A stretch of 53,891 bases of DNA from Planctomycetota bacterium (GCA_019186845.1 JABARW010000071.1:1-53891); one strand, 5' to 3'; numbered from the stretch's first letter, positions 29,953 to 39,516 are shown. Notes: generated by a model not told the origin, from the sequence alone. Program-made: numbers and translations.

Positions 29953-31098
29953 ATGGCTGAAGGCGCCTCCAAGTCCGCCCGCGAGCCCGGCAAGCGTCTG
30001 GGCATGCGTTGGACCACGCGCATACTTCTGCTGCTGGTTGTGCTGCTGCTCCTTGTCGCGGGATTTGGCGTAGCCTTTCGCCTGCGCCCGGACCTCTTCG
30101 TCGATGTCAAGGCCCATTACGGCAGCCTGGTGAGCGCGTTCATCAATGCGCCGGAAAACGAAGCCGTGCGCGCACAGCTCATTGAGACGCTGGTCGGGGT
30201 GTATCGCGAGACGCCGGCGGGCAAGAGCCTCGCCCTGCGCGACGAACACGGCCGCGTCGTCGGGCGATTCCGTATCGAGAAGGCCGAAGTCAGCCAGGTT
30301 GCGCGTGAAACCGACGACCCAACGGCGCGGCGCCGTTTCTTCGTCGACCTCATGGGTCAGGGCGAGATGTGGCACGAGAGCGGCGGCCGGGTGCGTTTTG
30401 ACGGCGGGGCCAAGGTGACCTACGAGATTGACTTTCACATCGAGCATCTCACGGTTTACACGCATTTCACCTGCATCAAGCTGCACAGCGCGACGTTCAA
30501 CGCCACGCACGTGGACAACTTTCTGGCGCGCCTCTTCTCCAGCGTCGTGAATGACGCTGGTACTCGCGCCGTGGAAGAAAGCATCAAGCCCGGCTTCACG
30601 ATCGTCACGCGCGACGACGGCGAATCATGGCTGGCCATGGGCCGCGTCGGGCGCGAGTTCGTGCCGCGCAAGGGCCCCAACCCTGAAACAGACGCCGACT
30701 GCGACACCATCAGCAACGACATCACACTGCTGCAGTACGGGTTTCGAGACTACCTGGGCCCCTTTGAAATGTACGACGGAGACGAGTTGAGGCTCACGTT
30801 GGATGTGAGCGCGCCTCCGGGCCAGGAGACCCCGGGGGTGGACCTGCTGCTGGTCAACGAGGCCGATTTCCGTCGGTACGAGGCTCTGTATCCTAATTCC
30901 CTCGGCCGGGGCACCGAGAAGCTGGAACTCTCCCCGCTCATCGAGAACACCAACACCCGCAGCCTGCGCTTCACGCGCGAGGGCATCAAGGGCAACTACT
31001 ACCTGATCATCGACCGCACGCCCTTTGGGCGCGGCAACCAGGTCGTGAACAAAGTGCCCTGCGAGGTGCGCTACTACGGCCGCATCAGGCGTCGCTAG
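29953..31098 (+). CDS. Hypothetical single-pass membrane protein
   Basis: Protein of 381 residues, not recognised. A basic N-terminus and one hydrophobic helix (ILLLLVVLLLLVAGFGVAF, about 24-44) anchor it. The remainder is predicted extracytoplasmic and beta-rich, with strands such as VTYEIDFHIEHLTVYTHFT, FTIVTRDDGESWL and a jelly-roll-like end (LELSPLIENTNTRSLRFT, YYLIIDRTPFG). Two Cys appear in the middle (CIKLH and DADCDTI). The end overlaps the convergent VOC gene by 14 nt. No catalytic motif is apparent; it may be a cell-envelope protein. Confidence 0.6.
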   Translation: MAEGASKSAREPGKRLGMRWTTRILLLLVVLLLLVAGFGVAFRLRPDLFVDVKAHYGSLVSAFINAPENEAVRAQLIETLVGVYRETPAGKSLALRDEHGRVVGRFRIEKAEVSQVARETDDPTARRRFFVDLMGQGEMWHESGGRVRFDGGAKVTYEIDFHIEHLTVYTHFTCIKLHSATFNATHVDNFLARLFSSVVNDAGTRAVEESIKPGFTIVTRDDGESWLAMGRVGREFVPRKGPNPETDADCDTISNDITLLQYGFRDYLGPFEMYDGDELRLTLDVSAPPGQETPGVDLLLVNEADFRRYEALYPNSLGRGTEKLELSPLIENTNTRSLRFTREGIKGNYYLIIDRTPFGRGNQVVNKVPCEVRYYGRIRRR

Positions 31099-31444
31099 CG
31101 GCGTCCTGGCTGTGGTCTTCGCCCGGGTTGGCCAGTTGGAACCAATGGCCATCCTGATCGCGGAAGTGAAAGCAGCTGGAATGTTCGAGGACCTGAACGC
31201 CGTGAGCCGCGAGGTTGCGAGCGACCCTGGCTGAATCGGCCACATAGAGGCAGATGTTGGGAGAGGCGTTGAACTCTCCCACGACGGGCTTCCCCGACCG
31301 CAAGAGAAGAGTATAGCCGTTGCTGGTAAGCCAGATGAACCGGTTGTCCTGATTGACATCGAGCTTGAAGCCCAGGACTTCCGTGTAGAATTTCATGCTG
31401 CGCACAGGGTCTTTGACCGGCAGTTCAATGTGTCCCGCTTTCAT
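31085..31444 (-). CDS. VOC (glyoxalase/bleomycin-resistance) superfamily protein
   Basis: Protein of 119 residues with two beta-alpha-beta-beta-beta modules. HIELPVKDPVRSMKFYTEVLGFKL opens module one; NICLYVADSARVARNLAAHGVQVLE and FHFRDQDGHWFQLANPG form module two. The His of GHIELP and the Q/E-type residue in HWFQLANPG fit the metal site. The substrate is unknown. Its ATG overlaps the addA stop (ATGA at 31441-31444), so it is the third gene of the addB-addA operon, an unexpected companion for a recombination nuclease. The end overlaps the convergent membrane protein gene. Confidence 0.85.
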   Translation of the reverse strand: MKAGHIELPVKDPVRSMKFYTEVLGFKLDVNQDNRFIWLTSNGYTLLLRSGKPVVGEFNASPNICLYVADSARVARNLAAHGVQVLEHSSCFHFRDQDGHWFQLANPGEDHSQDAASDA

Positions 31445-34400
31445 GGGCGCTCCTCGATTTCCACTAGCCGTCGATCAGCCGGGACATCCGGCGAAGTGAA
31501 ACACACCAGAAGCCGCAGCTTCGCCGCCTCTCGGCCGCGCGTTGCCAGAAAGCGCCGCAACAGCGCCGCATAGGACCGCAGCTGGTCAGCGTGTTCCGTT
31601 TTCGCGTGCTCGGCCATGGTTTCAGCACTGACTCGGTCCGTCTTGAAGTCGACGATGTCGTACTCATCACCGTCGCGTATCCGCAATAGGTCAAGCCTTC
31701 GCTCGGACTCGGAGTCAAAGGCCCGCCACTCAGGGAACTCGCGGGCGCGCGGCAGCGTGGCCAGTGCCTCCTCGGCGCGCTTGACGTGGCCGGCGATTTC
31801 GGGGCGCAGTTGACCCAGTTCGAGATGCAGGCCGCGGGCCCGGGCGAGAATGCGGCGTTCCAGTTCGGCGTGAACGAGCGTGCCAAGCTCGACGGATTCG
31901 GGCTCGGCGGGGCGCGGCGGCGCCAGCCGCGGCGCCAGTGGCCAAACCAGTGAGCGGTCCACTTCACGGGCCATCGGCAGCATGCCGGACTCGCAAGCCT
32001 GCTTCAGGCGCGCAAGCATGGGGCTGTGGTTCATGGGCTCGGCGGCTGCAAGATTCCGGTGCCAGGTAAGGCTGACTGCCGGCAGCGCCCGGCCGCTGTC
32101 GCCATATCCGCCACTGCCCAGCCGCGCCAGCAGCAGGTCGGCCCAGGCGGCATGGCTCCCCGTTCTGATTTTGTCGGGCACATAGCCGGTGAGGATCAGC
32201 TTGTCTCTGGCGCGGGTAAAGGCCACGTAGAAGAGGCGCAGGTACTCCGCACGCTGGCGCTCTTCGGCGTCTAGGGTCGCGCGCCAGGCCTCGAAGTCCG
32301 GTCTGGGCTTTCCCCGCGCCTCATCATCGCCCAGCCAGGGCAGGTAAAGGCCCATAGGGCGGCCGACTTCTTCTGCCGGCGGAAGGTCGCGCACCAAAAG
32401 CGTGTTGCTGGCGCTGAGTTGATTGCCGATGTCGGGCAGGATCACGATGGGGAACTCCAGCCCCTTGGAGCCGTGAATCGTCATCAGCCGCACATACTCG
32501 CCCTGGGTCTGAGGCTGCCCCTGGGTTTCATCTTCGCCTTCCTCGATGCGGCGTGCCAGCTCGCGGGCGAGGGCCGCCAGCGACGAAAACTGGCCCTGAG
32601 TTTCGCGCACGACCTCCAGCAGACGCTCAAGGTTCGCCAGCCGCTGCTCCGCGCCTGAGCCATGGCTGAAGGCAAGCCCGGCTCCGAGGCTGGCGAGACC
32701 GCGCGCCAGCAGCCTGGCAGCCGATTGGCGGCCGGCCTCCCGTCGCAGCGAAGCCAGAACGTCGCGCAGGCGCCGCAGCGCCTCGGCATCCTGCCTGTTG
32801 CCGGCATTGAGGCGCTCGAGCCGCCGGATCAGGGGCTGTCCGGCCTCACCGGGGCGAGGGGCCAATTGCATCAGGCAGACGTCAGAGATCCCGCCCAGGG
32901 GCGAGCGCAGCAGGCCGATCAACGCGATGTCATCACTTTCGTTGGCCAGCACGCGCAGGAGGTTCACGCAGTCCATGGCTTCCTGCGTAGCCAGCAGGCC
33001 GCCCTCGCCCATGGCCACAAGCGGAATGCCATGGCGCGCAAAGGCCTGCAACATCGCCCCATTGTTGGAACGGGTGCGAACAAGCAGGGCGATGTCGCTC
33101 AGTTTTGCGCCCTGTGCGCAGGCCCGTTTGACGAGGCTCGCGACCAGTTCGTTTTCATCGGGTGCGCCCTCGGGTGTGCGCCGGGCGTTGTCGCTCATGA
33201 AGTGAAGCTCTACGGGGTGCTCGTCGCCTTCCTCCGGACGGCCCGGAGTCATGGGCCCGGGCCTGGCGTCAAAGCGCCGGTAAGCGCCGCGCCAAAGCAC
33301 AGACCCCAGTAACTCGTTGCCGGCCTCAAGCAGCCGCTTCACGGAGCGATAATTGGTGTTCATGACCACAAGACCGCGCCGACGCTCCTGGGTGGCCGGC
33401 GCCTCGAGGCCCCAGGGCAGCAGGGTGGGTCGCTGCAGCACTCCCATCGAACTGTTGCGTTGCTCCACGGCGGGCCGCGCTTCGTTGAACACGCCGACAT
33501 CAGCTCCGCGAAAACCGTAGATGGACTGCTTGGCGTCACCCACGGCAAAGAAACGGCCAGGATGGTGAGCGCGCGCCAGCAGTTGCTCGAACAGTAGATT
33601 CTGCGTGGGATTGGTGTCCTGGTACTCGTCAATCAGTAGATACAGGGCGCGGCGGCACAAACGCTGGGCCAGTTCTTCCTGCGATTGAAGCAGATGCAGG
33701 GCGCGCAACTCGAGGTCAAGAAAATCCAGGTTGCCGCCGCACTCCTCGGCGTAGGCGGCGCAGACACGCTCAAACACGGCCTTCAAATCGCTCAATGCCG
33801 CCGCAGTGCGAAGCTCGTGGGCGGGGTCCAGGTTCAGCGCCAGCCAGCCTGCCGCCGCGTCTGACAAGGCCTGGGCGGCCTGGGCCAGGAGGTCGCGGCA
33901 GGCCTCCAGCGCACCGGGGGCGTTGGACCATTTCTTGGCCGCGCCGACGGTTTTGAAGCTGCGCGGCTCAAGATCAGAGCGCAGCAGTTCATGACGCAGG
34001 ACTTCAAGGGCCTGCGGCGAAGTGCCCAAGGCAAGGGCCCGAGCCACTTCACTGACCTTCTGCCGAAGCTTGTCGTCCGTCGAAACCACGCGGAGTTCCG
34101 CCAGTGGCAACCGCGCGAGCAAGTCCAGCGCCGGCTGAAAGGCGGCTGCCAGCAGTCTGTCCAGTTCCCCGCACCGCCGCGCCAGCTCAGACTGCGGCTC
34201 CTGCCATGCGGCCTGGGCCCGTTCAAGGGCAGGGGCCACTTCGTGCCTTCGCTCCAGCAGTGTCTCGAGGGTGCGGGACAGCGTGTAAAGGCGCGTCACG
34301 GTGCCAAGGCGCTGCAAAGCGGCTGCGCCGGGACCGTCATCTTCAGCGCGGGTGCGTGTCAGGACGCGCTGCACTGCGGTGCGACGCGCCAGGCGCTGCG

Positions 34401-34833
34401 CCCGTTCCTCCAGCAGGGGCGCGCCGGGCTCCAGGCCGGCCTCCCAGGCGTGGTCGGAGAGCAATCGGTGGCAGAAGCCATGCACCGTTGTGATTCGGTT
34501 GAGGCTGAACTCGGCTTGGGCCCGGGTCAGGGCCTTGAGTTGCGGCAGCGGTTCTCGTGACTGGCGCTGCAGCGACTCCAGCTCCGCGATGCGCTCGAGC
34601 AGAAGCCGCTGCACACGGTCGCGCATTTCGGCGGCGGCCTTGTCCGTAAAAGTGAAAGCCACAATCTCGCTGATGCCCGCCAGCTCAAGTTCCAGGAGGG
34701 CCAGTACGCGCAGGGCCAGCACCTGAGTCTTGCCCGCTCCGGCTCCCGCGTCCACCAGCAGATCGCGGCTGAGGTCCAGCGCGGCGCGCTGCCCTTCATT
34801 GAGGCCGGACGTGCTCTTAGGCGGCGGGATCAT
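31441..34833 (-). CDS. addA: AddA-type UvrD-family helicase/nuclease (RecB-like)
   Basis: Large subunit of a two-gene helicase-nuclease that resects double-strand breaks. About 1130 residues. Helicase motifs in order: Walker A DAGAGAGKT at 28-36; FTFTDKAAAEM; the LLIDEYQDTNPTQ Walker B near 400; VGDAKQSIYGFRGAD; VLMTIHGSKGLEFP-like LMTIHGSKGLEFPIVILP; and YVAFTRARDKLILTG. The C-terminus has a PD-(D/E)XK RecB nuclease domain: LGTLVHAELERR, then RLDLLRIRDGDEYDIVDFKTD with D-x-K, then HADQLRSYAALLRRF. The ATG at 34833 overlaps the stop of the upstream addB (ATGA), and its stop overlaps the VOC gene start. Confidence 0.92.
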   Translation of the reverse strand: MIPPPKSTSGLNEGQRAALDLSRDLLVDAGAGAGKTQVLALRVLALLELELAGISEIVAFTFTDKAAAEMRDRVQRLLLERIAELESLQRQSREPLPQLKALTRAQAEFSLNRITTVHGFCHRLLSDHAWEAGLEPGAPLLEERAQRLARRTAVQRVLTRTRAEDDGPGAAALQRLGTVTRLYTLSRTLETLLERRHEVAPALERAQAAWQEPQSELARRCGELDRLLAAAFQPALDLLARLPLAELRVVSTDDKLRQKVSEVARALALGTSPQALEVLRHELLRSDLEPRSFKTVGAAKKWSNAPGALEACRDLLAQAAQALSDAAAGWLALNLDPAHELRTAAALSDLKAVFERVCAAYAEECGGNLDFLDLELRALHLLQSQEELAQRLCRRALYLLIDEYQDTNPTQNLLFEQLLARAHHPGRFFAVGDAKQSIYGFRGADVGVFNEARPAVEQRNSSMGVLQRPTLLPWGLEAPATQERRRGLVVMNTNYRSVKRLLEAGNELLGSVLWRGAYRRFDARPGPMTPGRPEEGDEHPVELHFMSDNARRTPEGAPDENELVASLVKRACAQGAKLSDIALLVRTRSNNGAMLQAFARHGIPLVAMGEGGLLATQEAMDCVNLLRVLANESDDIALIGLLRSPLGGISDVCLMQLAPRPGEAGQPLIRRLERLNAGNRQDAEALRRLRDVLASLRREAGRQSAARLLARGLASLGAGLAFSHGSGAEQRLANLERLLEVVRETQGQFSSLAALARELARRIEEGEDETQGQPQTQGEYVRLMTIHGSKGLEFPIVILPDIGNQLSASNTLLVRDLPPAEEVGRPMGLYLPWLGDDEARGKPRPDFEAWRATLDAEERQRAEYLRLFYVAFTRARDKLILTGYVPDKIRTGSHAAWADLLLARLGSGGYGDSGRALPAVSLTWHRNLAAAEPMNHSPMLARLKQACESGMLPMAREVDRSLVWPLAPRLAPPRPAEPESVELGTLVHAELERRILARARGLHLELGQLRPEIAGHVKRAEEALATLPRAREFPEWRAFDSESERRLDLLRIRDGDEYDIVDFKTDRVSAETMAEHAKTEHADQLRSYAALLRRFLATRGREAAKLRLLVCFTSPDVPADRRLVEIEERP

Positions 34834-37800
34834 TCCGTCTCCTCGTTCTTGCCCGGCGCGGCATCGGGCCGATAGGCGCCCGCCATGAACCAAGCGTCTC
34901 CCTGCGCCACACGCTGCTGCCGCGCCATGATGGTGTCGTCATGGCGGGCGCAGGCGGTGGCGAACTCGCAGTAGTTGCAGGGAGAACCTCCCGGCGCTCT
35001 CCATGGCAGGTGTACGAACACTCCTTTGGCCAGGGCTTCCAGCATGGCCTCCAGGCGGCGCGGCAGGTGCTTCAACACCAGTTCAGCGACGTCATAGGCG
35101 GGCTTGCCGCGATGCTGGGTGACGTCGTTGATGCTGATAACGCCAATGGGCGGAGTTTTGAGGTACGACATGCCGTGGGGGGCGCTGCCGGTCTTTGCGC
35201 TGACGGCTGCCAGGTAAACGGGAAGCTGGAAGGCGGCGCCGTCGCGCACTTCAGCCATGGTCTTGGAAGAGCCCGTCTTGTAGTCGATGATTTCGAGGCC
35301 CTGCGGGCCTTCGTCCACACGGTCAATGCTTCCCCGCAGGCGAATGAAACCGCGGCCCAAGGGCATGTCCACGGCGCCGGCGCAGACATCCGGCTGATCG
35401 TTGGTTGCCGCTTCGCCGGGTCCAATGCGAAGCTCCACGAAACGGATGCCAAGGCCTGCGGAGTTGCGCTCAAGCTCATGGTCAATGAACCGCGCGAGCA
35501 GGCCTCGACCCAGTTCGCTGTCTCCTTGCAGGCCCGCGCCCAGCAGGCGCAGGGTGCCGGCCCAGAAGGCGCCGTGGGGTTTGAGTTCGTCGCTGGCCCG
35601 GGCCAGGGCCAGACGCATGAGCTCGCATGCCTGGCTGCGCGCCTTGCCTTCGTCAGTGCTGAGGCTGCGAACCATCACCGGCTTGCGGTCGAGGGGGTTT
35701 GGCAGCATCGGGGGTTGACCGAGGCTGTGGCGCAGCGCGTGCACGAACAGCTCGAACACGCGATGCACCAGCGTACCCACGGCGGGGGGGGGCGTGTCGC
35801 GTGTTGGCTCTTCCGGCGGGCGAATGTGCAGAACGTAGCGCAGCCAGAAGCGCTGGGGGCAATCCGCGTAGGTGTCCAGTTGAGACGGGCTGAACACGTG
35901 GCGCGTGGCGTCGGGCGCCTGCGCCGAAAAGGCCGCAGCGAGTTCGGGCAATTCGCCCACGAGCCCGTCAAAGGCCGTCGGAGGCGCAGTCACGTCGCTG
36001 CGGCAAAGTTCGACTTCCCGCCCGCGGATGCCCGCGCCCAGGAATGCAGTATCCAGTTTCAGCTGGGACCGGGCAGGCGCACCCAGTTCGACTTCGCGCA
36101 GGGCCATGCCCGCGGCGGCCGAAAGCTCAGCCTCGGAAACCGGCGCGGGGTCCGGCTGGCGGGCCATGTCCTTGAGTTCAAGGCCGGCCAGAGCCAGCAG
36201 TCGTGCCAGGGGCGCGGCCGCTACGAAGGGTGTCTCGCCCTCGCGCTGGGGCAGCGACAAGCACAGGCTCTGGCGCCCGCTGAGCAGCAGGCCCGAAAAG
36301 AGGTAGTCTGCCTGGGTTGCGGTGTCCACCGGCAGGCACAGCGTGCGGGCGGCAGCCGCGCCCAGGGCCCCTTCGACCTCTTCCAGTACGCCGCGCGAAA
36401 AAAACATCGAATCGCCTTCGCTCAGAGGCAGGTCGCGGTCGGTCAGGCCCAGCACAAATACATGGTCAAAAGACGAACCTCGCAGTTCTTTGAGGCCCAG
36501 TACGCGCACACGCGGTCCCTCATTCTCCGGTTCGCGCACCCCCCGGGTCTGGGCCTGCTCCACGAGAGCGCGGTGCAGCTCAGCGCCGGGCATCGCCTGA
36601 TCGCCGATGCGCGCAAAGCCCTCCAGCAGGTCCCTGGTCAGGCGCCCGAACTCATGCAGGGCCGCCATACGCAAGGCTGCGCCGGGCAGGCCTTCGCGCG
36701 CGTCCTGCTTGAGGACGCTGGACATTTCACTGGCTTCGGTCAGGCGCTTCAGGGCCTCAAAAAAAGCGGCAGGGCGCACCTCGCGTCTGGCAAAGGGCTG
36801 CAACCACTGAAAGAGGGATTCAAGAAACACGAGGTCTTCCGCTGCGGGCCTCTGCGCCAGTGACTCGAGCGGCTTGAGCCAGTCTTCCTTCAAGCTGGGG
36901 CCACCCACGATGCCGGCATCGCGGCTGATTCGCTCAAGGCGTGCTCGGCGCTCAGCGCGCCCTTCCTCATCGGTCGCGCCAAAGCGCAGAAGGGGAGAAG
37001 CCAGGGCATCGAGCAGTTCCGCGCGCTCAAAGCCCATGCGCGCGCAGCGCACAAGACCCAGCAGGGCCGCCACGGGGGGAGTGTCTGACAGGGGTTCTTC
37101 CAGGGGCGAATCAAAGGATACTCCGGCCTCGCTGAATACTTCATCGAGTCTCGCGGCGTAATGCTCGGCGCGGGGCAGGGCCACGGCCATGCGGTCCAGC
37201 CCGACGCCCGAAAGGGCCAGCCGCTTGATATCACGCACGCAGGCGGCAAGTTCAGACTGGCGGGTAGGGCACTGCCTTACGCTTACGCCGGGCGGCAGCG
37301 TAAGCGACAAGCCCTCCAGCCAGGCGCGCACCAGGCCGGCCCGCGGATGCTCATTGGGCGCATTGGCCGGGCGGGCCCCGCCCTGGAGCGAGCGCAGTAC
37401 GATGTCCTGGAGCGCTTCCTGGGCGGGGCGCAGAAAGGGAATTGTTTCGCCCGTGCCGCGCAGAATCACCAGGCTGCGCTCGCTGCAACCCAACAGGGCT
37501 TCCAGGAAGCGCGCGCGCGCGGGGGAGACTTCATCCAGCTCGTCAGCAACCACGAGGCGGGGGGTAAAGCCGGCCTCGCGCCAGCGAGGCAGGAGTTCGG
37601 CAGAGTGCCAGAGCACGTCGTCATGGTCGAGGCGGCCGCGCTGGCGCAGCGATTGCTGGTAGCGGGCCGTGACGGCCCGCAGGAGCCTGCCGCGCGGCCC
37701 CAAGTGCTCGAGCCAGGCCAGAGCTCCAAACTCGCGTTCCCGGGGAGGGAGGGCGGCCGTCATACGGCGCCAGGCCTGGAGCACTTCATCGACCAGCGCC

Positions 37801-38132
37801 CGGGAAGCGCTGCGTGGTATCCCCTCGTCGCGCAGGGCGTCATGGAGGTGGGCAAAGAGGTCGAAGTCGCGCTCGACGCCGCGGCTGAGCAGCAGGTGGG
37901 GGGCAAAGCGCTTGAGCAGTTCACGCGCGACGCGTTCGGGGGTGCCCTCGGGAAAATCAGAGCGCACCTGGCGGCGCACCTCGCGGGCCTTGCGCTCGTG
38001 ACCCGCCACGTAGATCACCAGTGCGGGATCAAACGGATCGGCGTGCGTCAGCTCCGACGTGAGTTCGCGCACCACGTCCGATGTGGCGTCCTGGCAGAGG
38101 TCCAGGCGTAGAAACTGGTGAGCGGGCGGCAT
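34830..38132 (-). CDS. addB: AddB-type PD-(D/E)XK nuclease with iron-sulfur cysteines
   Basis: Second subunit of the AddAB-type complex. 1100 residues. The C-terminal nuclease has YADCPQRFWLRYVL, an LVHRVFELF helix and the GLEIIDYKTGSSKT catalytic strand, then FQLPVYLAAV. An iron-sulfur-type Cys set is present: the Cys of YADCPQRF plus CNYCEFATAC near the C-terminus, as in AddB. A Walker A motif at the N-terminus, usual in some AddB proteins, is not visible here (VIYVAGHERKAREVRRQV instead), so this subunit is probably not an ATPase. The middle is an inactivated helicase fold. The ATG at 38132 has a TAGACT box 8 nt upstream. Confidence 0.88.
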   Translation of the reverse strand: MPPAHQFLRLDLCQDATSDVVRELTSELTHADPFDPALVIYVAGHERKAREVRRQVRSDFPEGTPERVARELLKRFAPHLLLSRGVERDFDLFAHLHDALRDEGIPRSASRALVDEVLQAWRRMTAALPPREREFGALAWLEHLGPRGRLLRAVTARYQQSLRQRGRLDHDDVLWHSAELLPRWREAGFTPRLVVADELDEVSPARARFLEALLGCSERSLVILRGTGETIPFLRPAQEALQDIVLRSLQGGARPANAPNEHPRAGLVRAWLEGLSLTLPPGVSVRQCPTRQSELAACVRDIKRLALSGVGLDRMAVALPRAEHYAARLDEVFSEAGVSFDSPLEEPLSDTPPVAALLGLVRCARMGFERAELLDALASPLLRFGATDEEGRAERRARLERISRDAGIVGGPSLKEDWLKPLESLAQRPAAEDLVFLESLFQWLQPFARREVRPAAFFEALKRLTEASEMSSVLKQDAREGLPGAALRMAALHEFGRLTRDLLEGFARIGDQAMPGAELHRALVEQAQTRGVREPENEGPRVRVLGLKELRGSSFDHVFVLGLTDRDLPLSEGDSMFFSRGVLEEVEGALGAAAARTLCLPVDTATQADYLFSGLLLSGRQSLCLSLPQREGETPFVAAAPLARLLALAGLELKDMARQPDPAPVSEAELSAAAGMALREVELGAPARSQLKLDTAFLGAGIRGREVELCRSDVTAPPTAFDGLVGELPELAAAFSAQAPDATRHVFSPSQLDTYADCPQRFWLRYVLHIRPPEEPTRDTPPPAVGTLVHRVFELFVHALRHSLGQPPMLPNPLDRKPVMVRSLSTDEGKARSQACELMRLALARASDELKPHGAFWAGTLRLLGAGLQGDSELGRGLLARFIDHELERNSAGLGIRFVELRIGPGEAATNDQPDVCAGAVDMPLGRGFIRLRGSIDRVDEGPQGLEIIDYKTGSSKTMAEVRDGAAFQLPVYLAAVSAKTGSAPHGMSYLKTPPIGVISINDVTQHRGKPAYDVAELVLKHLPRRLEAMLEALAKGVFVHLPWRAPGGSPCNYCEFATACARHDDTIMARQQRVAQGDAWFMAGAYRPDAAPGKNEETE

Positions 38133-38140
38133 GACGGGAA

Positions 38141-38146
38141 AGTCTA
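38141..38146 (-). promoter_or_regulatory. Putative leaderless -10 box TAGACT for the addB operon
   Basis: TAGACT ends 8 nt before the addB ATG on the minus strand, gap TTCCCGTC. Confidence 0.5.
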
Positions 38147-38619
38147 TCAGCCCTTGCGACCGAGCCCGCCGCAAATGGAACACGGGGAGGGCACCGTGCC
38201 CTCCCCGCTCCCGGGGCGTGGGAAAGCCGAGGCGCTTCCCCACGAGGTCTAGTGTGAGCTGCACTCCCGGGCCGCGTGCACCGGTGCGCAGCCAGTCAGG
38301 CTGCGCGCCGGTGTCAGCGGCGCCTGCACGCGAAGGCCCCTGCGGCATGGATGCCGCTCAAATCTCAAGTTGGTTGGGGTGGGACGCTGCGCGCAGGTTC
38401 CAAGCCCTCGGGGTGCCGCTTTTGCCTTCCGCCCTCGCAGCGGTTGGCACGCTCTTCACCCTTCCTGCTTTGCCTTCGCGGGAGGCTTTTGCCGTGATCG
38501 GCGCCGGCTCCCCTGTTTTGCGTCGCGTGCTGTTGACACTACTTCAAACGAGACATGACAGAGACGGTTCACGGGGCGCCGGATTTTTTTCGATTTCCGG
38601 TCAGCTCCGGCGCCGCTGC

Positions 38620-38625
38620 TAGACT
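38620..38625 (+). promoter_or_regulatory. Putative leaderless -10 box GC-TAGACT for mtfA
   Basis: TAGACT preceded by GC, gap GCGACC (6 nt), then the ATG at 38632. Same hexamer and spacing as before the methyltransferase gene at 9874. Confidence 0.6.
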
Positions 38626-38631
38626 GCGACC

Positions 38632-39453
38632 ATGTTCGGCCTGTTCAGAATGTTGAGGCGTCGTCGTTTGATGCAGGCCCCTATGGCGCCAACGCGCCGC
38701 CAGTTCATGCAGCGCGCGCCTCTGGTACGGCGTCTTCCCGCGGAGTTGCAGCGCAGACTCGCAGGCCTCGTACAAGTATTTCTGCACGAGAAGAACTTTG
38801 AGGGCTGCAATGGCCTTGAAGTGAGCGAGGAAATGCGCGTCGTGATTGCCGCCAATGCCTGCGTTCTGCTCCTGGGCCGCCGCAGCGACTTCTTCCCGCA
38901 TATGGGGGCCGTACTGCTTTACCCTGCTTCGTGGCGGGTGCGTCAGGTCATGACCGACGAAATGGGCCTCGAAGAACAAGTCGATGAGGAAAACCTGGGT
39001 GAAGCCTGGGAGCGTGGCAACGTGATACTGTCTTGGCAGGACATACTTCTGGATTGCGACCACCCCGACGATGGCTTCAACCTGGTGCTGCATGAATTTT
39101 CTCACCAGCTAGACATGGAAGACGGCACGGCCAACGGCACGCCCCTGCTGCCGCCGGCGCTCGCGCGTGATTGGAAACGGGTGATGAGCCGGGAGTTCGA
39201 GGCCCTGCGTTGGGTCGCGCAGGCACTCGATGAGGAAGGTGACGGGCCTGACGAATGGGCCTGGGAGCCCCGCCCTGCCTGCGCGGCGCACGAAGGGGTG
39301 CTGGACCCTTACGGTGCGGAAGATCCAGCCGAGTTCTTTGCGGTGGCCACGGAGGCTTTCTTTGAAGACAGCGCGCGGCTGCGGGAGCGCCATGGCGAGT
39401 TGTACGGCCTTTTGGCGGAGTTCTATGGCTTGAACCCGGCGGCCTGGCCGTAG
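38632..39453 (+). CDS. mtfA: MtfA-like zinc-dependent peptidase
   Basis: Cytosolic M90-type peptidase related to Mlc titration factor A, 273 residues. The zinc motif HEFSHQLD lies at 154-161 and the third-ligand block EFFAVATEAFFE is near 240. The RLPAELQRRLAGLVQVFLHEKNFEG segment and VIAANACVLLLGR are typical. In E. coli MtfA binds the repressor Mlc and regulates glucose uptake; whether an Mlc exists here is unknown. The ATG at 38632 fits the leaderless promoter. It precedes a sigma-factor operon by 76 nt. Confidence 0.9.
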   Translation: MFGLFRMLRRRRLMQAPMAPTRRQFMQRAPLVRRLPAELQRRLAGLVQVFLHEKNFEGCNGLEVSEEMRVVIAANACVLLLGRRSDFFPHMGAVLLYPASWRVRQVMTDEMGLEEQVDEENLGEAWERGNVILSWQDILLDCDHPDDGFNLVLHEFSHQLDMEDGTANGTPLLPPALARDWKRVMSREFEALRWVAQALDEEGDGPDEWAWEPRPACAAHEGVLDPYGAEDPAEFFAVATEAFFEDSARLRERHGELYGLLAEFYGLNPAAWP

Positions 39454-39516
39454 CAGGTGCACCAGTTTTCGGGAATTCTGAAGGACTTTGGCGCCTGCGG
39501 CGCACTTTCCAAATGT

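Larger units (their letters stand above)
38133..38631. other. 499-bp intergenic region with several hairpins
   Basis: No convincing gene between the divergent addB and mtfA. It contains: a 10-bp hairpin, CGGGGAGGGC (38183-38192) with GCCCTCCCCG (38198-38207); a 15-bp hairpin with one G-U pair (38279-38293 with 38299-38313); a perfect TTGACA at 38533-38538; and a 9-bp inverted repeat GGCGCCGGA/TCCGGCGCC (38575-38583 and 38606-38614) just before mtfA. RNase P, tmRNA and SRP RNA signatures were looked for and not found. Possible unknown structured RNA. Confidence 0.45.

Noticed and set aside
34941..36863. A 640-codon frame on the plus strand opposite addB
   Set aside because: Antisense shadow of a real gene with clear nuclease motifs; no domain-like pattern of its own.
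38131..38622. A 163-codon plus-strand frame between addB and mtfA
   Set aside because: No ribosome binding site, low-complexity composition and several inverted repeats inside it; treated as intergenic.
38133..38631. RNase P RNA, tmRNA or SRP RNA in the hairpin-rich region
   Set aside because: The conserved core sequences of these RNAs were not found on either strand.
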